A DNA stretch of 64,000 nt from Brevibacillus migulae (lineage in GTDB: Bacteria > Bacillota > Bacilli > Brevibacillales > Brevibacillaceae). The stretch covers positions 310,001 to 374,000 of the forward strand of contig NZ_SDKD01000001.1 of assembly GCF_004521915.1 (NCBI RefSeq), read 5' to 3'. Numbering within the stretch: the first letter of the stretch is position 1; the number at the start of each line of letters is the position of its first letter. Position numbers and translations under genes: made by a program. The notes under the pieces were generated by a model. That model saw only the letters and a list, made by a program, of their open reading frames with translations, was not told the DNA's origin and ran no database searches. Positions 58,791 to 64,000 of the stretch are shown piece by piece.

Positions 58791-59756
58791 CTAAGGTTGC
58801 GGCTGATCCGCCGGGTTGGTCCATTCATGAAATTCCGGATCGAACGCATGCTTCGTCATGATGAGCGACTGCGTGCGGGCGTAGAGTTCAGGCCATTCTC
58901 CGGCCGGGCGGCTCTTCAGCAATTTGGCGAGGCGAAGCAACCGTTCCTTCGGCAAATGCTCGAGCATATCCAAGAGCAGGACCTGATACCGATCCACATA
59001 GGCTTTCATGCGCAAGGCGGCGCTGGCAGCATGGGTCAGAACCTCTACCCCATGCTCATGGCCCCTGATTTTCTCACGATGCAGCAGGCAATAATCTAGG
59101 ACACGCTTTTTCAAGAGCGCAGGCTTGAGCTTGGCTACTTCCCGCAAATACGTGATAAAGTCTCGGTCATAGCGGGAGGGGATCAAGGTATCCAGCTCCA
59201 GATCCATATCTTTGCGCAGGATGAAATGATTGAGGTACATGATCTTGCGGATTTTCACGGTATCGTCATGCAAAAAGTGACCGACTTCCCGCAGCTTTTC
59301 GTAGGCATCCTTGTATCGGGAGGCCTTGGCATCCGCCACAGCCTGCTGGATATGGCGCAGCAGGGCCTGACGGATTTTGGTGCCTTCACCCTGCAGATAG
59401 CGGTCAAGCAGTGTCATTTTCTCGACCTCGGCAAACTGCTGCTGCATGAGGCGGAAACCGATCAACAACAGCAGGGAGGAGACAAGGCTGACAATCAGTT
59501 CGGTCATTGTGCTCGATACAAAGACAGAGAATGACAACAAGACGATCAGACCAAGCAGCTGAATCTGGCGGTTGCGCCGAGCCAGCCGTTGGGTGATGGC
59601 TTCGACGGGAATGTAGGAATGCTCGCGGCCGCACACATCGCAATGGGGCTGCCACAGGACGGAAAAGTTGTCGCAATGCGGGCAATATTTCAAACGAAGG
59701 TAGTGATAACGCGGCTTTTCACTTTTTCTGAATTGAATGGCTAGTTTTTTGTTCAT
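58791..59756 (-). CDS. Zinc-ribbon membrane protein
   Basis: A 321-residue protein. Cys25, Cys28, Cys39 and Cys42 (YCPHC...HCDVC) form a zinc ribbon; two membrane helices follow (about 72-108), then a helical cytoplasmic domain (120-320). ATG 59756 lies inside the preceding 60-residue gene (38-bp overlap). The gap to the SH3 gene is only 15 bp. No family name can be given; the layout suggests an adaptor between the membrane and cytoplasmic partners such as the tubulin-like protein encoded divergently. Confidence 0.75.
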   Translation of the reverse strand: MNKKLAIQFRKSEKPRYHYLRLKYCPHCDNFSVLWQPHCDVCGREHSYIPVEAITQRLARRNRQIQLLGLIVLLSFSVFVSSTMTELIVSLVSSLLLLIGFRLMQQQFAEVEKMTLLDRYLQGEGTKIRQALLRHIQQAVADAKASRYKDAYEKLREVGHFLHDDTVKIRKIMYLNHFILRKDMDLELDTLIPSRYDRDFITYLREVAKLKPALLKKRVLDYCLLHREKIRGHEHGVEVLTHAASAALRMKAYVDRYQVLLLDMLEHLPKERLLRLAKLLKSRPAGEWPELYARTQSLIMTKHAFDPEFHEWTNPADQPQP

Positions 59757-59901
59757 GTGCCTCACTCTCATCATTCAGATTTTCCAAAAGCTGGCGGTCG
59801 ATCGAGGCTTCATTCAGCCCGCGTTTTTTACGCCTATACAAAATGACGTATCTTCCGCCAATTAGTAACAAGATCAAAGCCAAAACGGAATAAGTTAGCA
59901 T
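59719..59901 (-). CDS. Small single-helix membrane protein
   Basis: A 60-residue protein with an N-terminal helix (LTYSVLALILLLIGGRYVIL) and a charged cytoplasmic tail. GAGGTGAG lies 9-11 nt before ATG 59901. It is the first gene of the minus-strand unit of this cluster and overlaps the zinc-ribbon gene, suggesting coupled translation. Function unknown. Confidence 0.65.
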   Translation of the reverse strand: MLTYSVLALILLLIGGRYVILYRRKKRGLNEASIDRQLLENLNDESEAHEQKTSHSIQKK

Positions 59902-60138
59902 AGGGACGCTTCTCACCTCTTTTACGATGATATCATTCTGTCATATTTCGACACAAAGTGAAACGTAGTCCCACCCATGCTCGTATTACAGGTATATAAC
60001 GGAAATATCATTTGCTAGAAATTGACGGGGAACGACAGCAGTAATGTAGAATGGAGTGGAAATGTTGCACTATATTGCACATTTTACTAAAAAAAAGAGA
60101 TCAAATCGATGCCATACTAGCACGACGGAGGGCAGCAC

Positions 60139-61914
60139 ATGCGTCAAAACCTTTTCAAGAAAAAAGTCCTGATTCTCTCATTTTGTTTCTTGCTGATGTT
60201 GATGGTAGGAATGCCAGCGCCTGGTTGGGCAGCGGGCAGCGGCAATCTCGATGCCGTATTGGTCGTGGATGTGAGCAATTCCATGACCCAGAGCGACAAA
60301 AACAAGTTGAGCAACGAAGCGATGAAGATGTTTATCGATATGACGTCGCTATCCGGCAACAAGATCGGAGTGGTCGCGTACACAGACAAGGTCATGCGGG
60401 AAAAAGCGCTGCTGAAGGTAAACACACAGCAGGATAAAGAAGAGATCAAGTCCTTTATCGACAGCCTGCAGAAGGGCGCCTACACCGATATCGCCGTGGG
60501 GGTGCAGGAAGCGGTCAAGATTTTGGATGCGGGCCGCGATCCGGCCAATGCGCCCATGATCGTCCTCTTGGCAGACGGCAATAACGATTTCGATGAAGCG
60601 ACAGGCCGGACCCAAAGCGATTCGGATCGTGAGCTGCAAGCCGCCATGCAAAAAGCAAAGGCAAATGGGTACCCGATCTACACCATCGGGCTGAACGCGG
60701 ACGGCACCCTGCAAAAGCAGGTGCTGCAGCAAATTGCTTCGGATACGCAAGGGAAATTTTTCGAAGCGACCGAGGCCAGCCAGCTGCCGCAGATTCTCAG
60801 TGAAATTTTCGCGGATCACCTGAAGCTCAAGGTCGTACCGGTAAAAAATCTGGTCGGCAGCGGGCAATATGAGGAAGTCACCGTTTCGATTCCGAATGGA
60901 AATGTACTCGAAGCCAATATTTCCGTGATCTCCGGACAACCTGTCGAGGTGAAGATTGCCGATCCGGCGGGCAAGGCAGTGAGCATCCCGTCGAGTCAAG
61001 CCCAGATCATGCGTTCGAAGGCATACTCCCTAATCAAGCTGAATCAGCCGGCACAAGGAGACTGGAAGCTTCAAATCAAAGGGGCGGCGAAAGACAAAAT
61101 CAATATCTCGCTCGTGTTCAACTACGATCTGGCCCTGGTCATGGAGCCCGTGCCTGCGAAAAGCTATCAGGCCGGGGACAAGGTGGATATCAAGGCCTAC
61201 TTGGCGGCAAACGGAAATCCGGCTAGTGATGCAGCCTTGTATCAGCAAATGAAAGGCTCGCTGGTCGTGAACGATCTGACCTCCCAGCAGACTCAGGAAA
61301 TCGCCTTGACCAATACAGGGAGTGGTTTTGAAGGAAGCTTTACGATTCCCGAGGCTCATCGCTACGAGCTGAAAGTAAAAGCGGATGGCAGCAGCTTCAA
61401 TCGGGAGACAGCTCCCGTGCTCGTAGATGCGGCACAGGGAGCGGCCACAGCGCCAGAGGCAGTCCCGAACGGAACCGCGGAAGAGCAAGGTTCTTGGGGT
61501 CGAATCGCAGGCTGGGCAGCCGGCGCGCTGGTGGTCATCGCTCTTGGCCTCTACGGCTGGGCTGCCTACAAAAAAGCGACAAAGGGCTTCATTGGCCAGG
61601 TGGCCATCGAGATTCGCGATGAGGAGACTGGCGAGCGCACAAGCCCGCAGTATAAGAAGCTGAGCTTGTTCAAAGGCAAGGTGAAGCTGCATCAGCTGCT
61701 GTCGCTCGCGCCAGAGTTCCAGGAGACCGAGCAGGTCATTTTATTGCCGGGCGCCAACGATACCTTGATCCTACAGAACCGTTCCGCTTGCCGGATTGAA
61801 AAGGCAGGCAGAGTCATCGACGCGGCCAAGGGCAAGGAGCTGAAGAAAAACGACCGAATCAAGATCTCTCTGCAAAAGGTGAACAAGTCCATCTACGTCG
61901 ACTACATTGTATAA
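60139..61914 (+). CDS. Secreted, membrane-anchored VWA-domain protein
   Basis: A 591-residue protein with a signal peptide (1-32, ending AWAA-like GWAAGSG), a von Willebrand factor A domain (36-220) with a MIDAS site DVSNS (Asp44, Ser46, Ser48), two Ig-like segments, one membrane helix (about 455-475) and a cytoplasmic C-terminal beta domain that may be FHA-like. So it spans the membrane, with the VWA outside. GGAGGG precedes ATG 60139. The tubulin-like gene follows after 13 bp, so the two proteins probably work together. Confidence 0.85.
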   Translation: MRQNLFKKKVLILSFCFLLMLMVGMPAPGWAAGSGNLDAVLVVDVSNSMTQSDKNKLSNEAMKMFIDMTSLSGNKIGVVAYTDKVMREKALLKVNTQQDKEEIKSFIDSLQKGAYTDIAVGVQEAVKILDAGRDPANAPMIVLLADGNNDFDEATGRTQSDSDRELQAAMQKAKANGYPIYTIGLNADGTLQKQVLQQIASDTQGKFFEATEASQLPQILSEIFADHLKLKVVPVKNLVGSGQYEEVTVSIPNGNVLEANISVISGQPVEVKIADPAGKAVSIPSSQAQIMRSKAYSLIKLNQPAQGDWKLQIKGAAKDKINISLVFNYDLALVMEPVPAKSYQAGDKVDIKAYLAANGNPASDAALYQQMKGSLVVNDLTSQQTQEIALTNTGSGFEGSFTIPEAHRYELKVKADGSSFNRETAPVLVDAAQGAATAPEAVPNGTAEEQGSWGRIAGWAAGALVVIALGLYGWAAYKKATKGFIGQVAIEIRDEETGERTSPQYKKLSLFKGKVKLHQLLSLAPEFQETEQVILLPGANDTLILQNRSACRIEKAGRVIDAAKGKELKKNDRIKISLQKVNKSIYVDYIV

Positions 61915-61927
61915 GGAGAGGATTCCC

Positions 61928-64000
61928 ATGAAAGCAATTGTAAGAGAACATATCCAGCAATTGGACGTTTCCCTTGGCGGAGGAATCGTCAGTGAAAAAA
62001 TACGCGTAAATACGATTGATAACCCGATGCTGGTCATTGGCTTGGGCGGAACCGGGATCGATGCCCTGCTTCGCTTAAAATATCAAGTGAATCGCCGCTT
62101 CCGTTTACCGGAGGATCCACTGACCAAAAAGAAAAAGGAGAAGCCGGATAATATCGAGTTTCTCGCCTTTGAAACAAATGAACACGACCGAAACAAACGC
62201 TACAAAGGAATCGGGCTTGATCCGATCACGGAGTACGTGCTGCTCTCCAATCCGGAGATCGGCGGGGTACTGCAAAACCGCAGCATTTTGGAGCCATACA
62301 TCACCGACTGGCTTTCGCCGGAGCTGACGATTACCGACGGGATCAACGGTGCGTCCGGGATCAGGCAGGCAGGACGTCTCTTGCTTTTCACGAAAATCAA
62401 TCAAGTGGTTGCGACGATTGAGAAAAAAATCAAAATGCTGACAGAAGGCACCAACAAGAAGCTGATGGTCTTCATCCTGACCGGGATCTCCGGGGGAACC
62501 GGCAGCGGCTGCTTCCTCGACATCGCCTACATCGTGCGCGGCATCATGGAGAAGGAATTCGGCAGCGTGGGGGTAGACAAGGTGAACACGCTCGGCTATC
62601 TGTTCACGCCGGATGTGAACCTGTCCAATAAGAGCCTGAGCCCGCACACACGCGATTACATTATCAAAAACGGCTATGCCGCCCTGAAAGAGCTCGACTA
62701 CTGGATGAACGTCGACGAGCGCATGGAGCGCTTCAAGCAGCAGTACGGCAATACGCTGACCGTCCATTCGCCGATGCCGCCGTTCAATCTGGCGCATCTC
62801 ATCTCGGCGACCAATCTGGAAGGCAAGCCGCTGGAAAATGCGTATGACTACTGCATGAATGTGACGGCGGAAAACATCACGAACTTCATGGCGAATGAAG
62901 AGAAGCAATCGGGCGAAGAGTTCGCGATTCACGACTATATCAGCAACATCCGTACGAATATCAACCAGATGCCGAAAGCCTATGCAGCCAACTACCAGTA
63001 CAATGTCATCGGCGCTTCCTCGGCTGTGCTGCCGATCGAAGAGATGACCACCTATCTGGCTTACCGCCTCTTTAAAAAGATGGAGAAAATGTTCAACGTC
63101 TCTCCAACTCAGGAGGATGTGGAAAAGCTGGCGCGCAAGCTCGGCTTTGACATCGATTCCGTATCGAGAAAATTCGAAGAGCGCGTGCCGGAGCCGCTGC
63201 CAGGCTATGAAAACAGCGAGCGCCTCAGCTACAACAACGTGATCAAGATGCAGGTCGTCAGCGTCGATACGGAGTTGGAGCAAGGCTATCTGGCAAAGGC
63301 GCGCGAAGCCTATATCAAATGCAAGAAGCAGCTGCCAGGAGAGTTGATCGGTCAATTCGGAGAGGCGATCACCAAGGTGTTTCTCCATCCGGAGCAGGGG
63401 CCATTCTACGCCTCGAGACTGATTCATTCCGATAAAGGCTTCTGCATACTGAAAATGATTTCTTCCTATATCGATAGCTTGAAAGCGAACCTCGAATCGT
63501 TCCAACAGGAGATTGATGAAATTCGCGATGTAGCAAACGAAAAGCTGGGCGATGCCCGCAGTGCGTTCATCTCCAAGGACAAGAAGAAAAACGCGTATAT
63601 CGAAGCGAAAATCACCGAGTACCATATCCGCGGCGATCAGGAAAAGCTGGAGCAAATGATCGAGTTTTACGAGGATCTGTACCGCCTGCTCAATCAGGAA
63701 AACAATCGGATTTACTCCGTCTTCACGGAAATCCTGAATGCGCTCAACCAGATTTTCGAGAAAAACGGCGACATCCTGATCAACGGCGAAGAAGAGACCG
63801 ACCGTTCCGGCAATCGGACCTATTACTGGAATATCGTCAATGTGCCCGACATCGCCAAGGTGATCAGCAACATCATGGACGGAAAGGACACCGATGATCT
63901 GATCCGCGAGTTTACCCAGGAGCTCTTGAAGCGCTCGGACAAATGGGTGAAGGAGCAGGAGGTCGACATCGTCAGCTCCATTTCCGACTTCCTGAGCGAC
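61928..64000 (+). CDS. Tubulin/FtsZ-like GTPase (Tubulin_2 type), 5' part
   Basis: The first 691 codons of a large protein running off the window. MLVIGLGGTGIDALLRLK (34-51) resembles the tubulin T1 nucleotide loop, and LTGISGGTGSGCFLD with GGTGSG at 189-194 is the tubulin/FtsZ T4 signature. Long helical segments follow from about 520. AAGGAG lies 9 nt before ATG 61928. A 516-codon frame on the opposite strand is a shadow. Tubulin-like proteins of this kind are predicted from genome context to act in membrane remodelling; no experimental role is known to me. Confidence 0.85.
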   Translation, partial: MKAIVREHIQQLDVSLGGGIVSEKIRVNTIDNPMLVIGLGGTGIDALLRLKYQVNRRFRLPEDPLTKKKKEKPDNIEFLAFETNEHDRNKRYKGIGLDPITEYVLLSNPEIGGVLQNRSILEPYITDWLSPELTITDGINGASGIRQAGRLLLFTKINQVVATIEKKIKMLTEGTNKKLMVFILTGISGGTGSGCFLDIAYIVRGIMEKEFGSVGVDKVNTLGYLFTPDVNLSNKSLSPHTRDYIIKNGYAALKELDYWMNVDERMERFKQQYGNTLTVHSPMPPFNLAHLISATNLEGKPLENAYDYCMNVTAENITNFMANEEKQSGEEFAIHDYISNIRTNINQMPKAYAANYQYNVIGASSAVLPIEEMTTYLAYRLFKKMEKMFNVSPTQEDVEKLARKLGFDIDSVSRKFEERVPEPLPGYENSERLSYNNVIKMQVVSVDTELEQGYLAKAREAYIKCKKQLPGELIGQFGEAITKVFLHPEQGPFYASRLIHSDKGFCILKMISSYIDSLKANLESFQQEIDEIRDVANEKLGDARSAFISKDKKKNAYIEAKITEYHIRGDQEKLEQMIEFYEDLYRLLNQENNRIYSVFTEILNALNQIFEKNGDILINGEEETDRSGNRTYYWNIVNVPDIAKVISNIMDGKDTDDLIREFTQELLKRSDKWVKEQEVDIVSSISDFLSD

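Noticed and set aside
60095..60118. CATACTA before the VWA gene as a sigma-G promoter
   Set aside because: There is no GNATR-type -35 at 17-19 nt; the upstream stretch is a run of A.
62105..63655. A 516-codon minus-strand frame
   Set aside because: It is the antisense of the tubulin-like gene, which has a strong ribosome site, GGTGSG and coding codon use; the minus frame is rich in His, Arg and Leu without any domain.
1..64000. CRISPR array, tRNA, rRNA, riboswitch or prophage genes
   Set aside because: I looked for short regular repeats with spacers, cloverleaf and CCA ends, ribosomal RNA cores, conserved leader hairpins and phage structural genes; none was convincing. The only tandem repeat (24109-24335) has two units of about 112 bp and no spacers. 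A covariance-model scan would be decisive.

Overview
The window looks like chromosome of an aerobic, spore-forming, nitrate-using Bacillota of the Paenibacillaceae, most like Brevibacillus. The grounds are strong AGGAGG ribosome sites, many TTG and GTG starts, a ger spore-germination operon, YheC/YheD spore proteins, a coproheme decarboxylase (HemQ) and a Bacillus-type Fnr with a C-terminal CX2CX4C cluster motif. No rRNA, tRNA, CRISPR array, prophage or complete insertion sequence was seen. The species assignment is inference.

Layout. 1-9986: end of a peptide-binding protein; fnr; a divergent, apparently FNR-controlled operon for an assimilatory-type (NasA/NapA-like) molybdenum oxidoreductase with a NarI-like cytochrome b, a four-cluster ferredoxin and a Tat-exported Rieske protein, running into mobA-moeA-mobB for its bis-MGD cofactor; then a secreted cyclophilin. 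10-14 kb: two orphan genes, an MBL-fold hydrolase and aspartase. 14.3-18 kb: two radical SAM genes of heme d1/heme-synthase type, one fused to a hemerythrin domain, sharing one FNR palindrome between back-to-back promoters, plus a YwiC-like membrane protein. 18-22 kb: a ger receptor operon in the order D-B-A-C. 22-27 kb: hemQ, a YitT protein, a 700-bp non-coding stretch with large repeats, a DoxX-UspA operon with a third FNR site, and an aromatic-acid-exporter-like protein.

27-37 kb: an ECF sigma/anti-sigma pair, pgcA, and a Leloir operon galT-galK-galE with a degenerate M24 protein and a ROK regulator. 37-49 kb: a cyclase-family hydrolase, an MFS exporter with a sugar-nucleotide reductase-like gene, a second ECF/anti-sigma pair that seems to start at ATT, a two-component system whose GAF domain is cysteine-rich, two YheC/YheD ATP-grasp genes (one fused to an NlpC/P60 peptidase), an FMN reductase and a VOC protein. 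49-53 kb: the spermidine/putrescine operon potABCD. 53-57 kb: VOC, cupin and flavoprotein genes, small genes including one behind a near-perfect sigma-G promoter, and a LacI regulator with a palindromic operator.

57-64 kb: a divergent cluster of membrane, zinc-ribbon, SH3, VWA-domain and tubulin/FtsZ-like proteins that continues past the window end. It is the best candidate for an incompletely described system here.

The unifying theme of the first 26 kb is oxygen-limited respiration. Three TGTGA-N6-TCAC(A/T) palindromes each lie exactly 37 bp (left edge to left edge) from a -10-like hexamer, the class II geometry expected for Fnr, and they link nitrate reduction, molybdenum cofactor synthesis, heme-type radical SAM enzymes and a DoxX/Usp operon.
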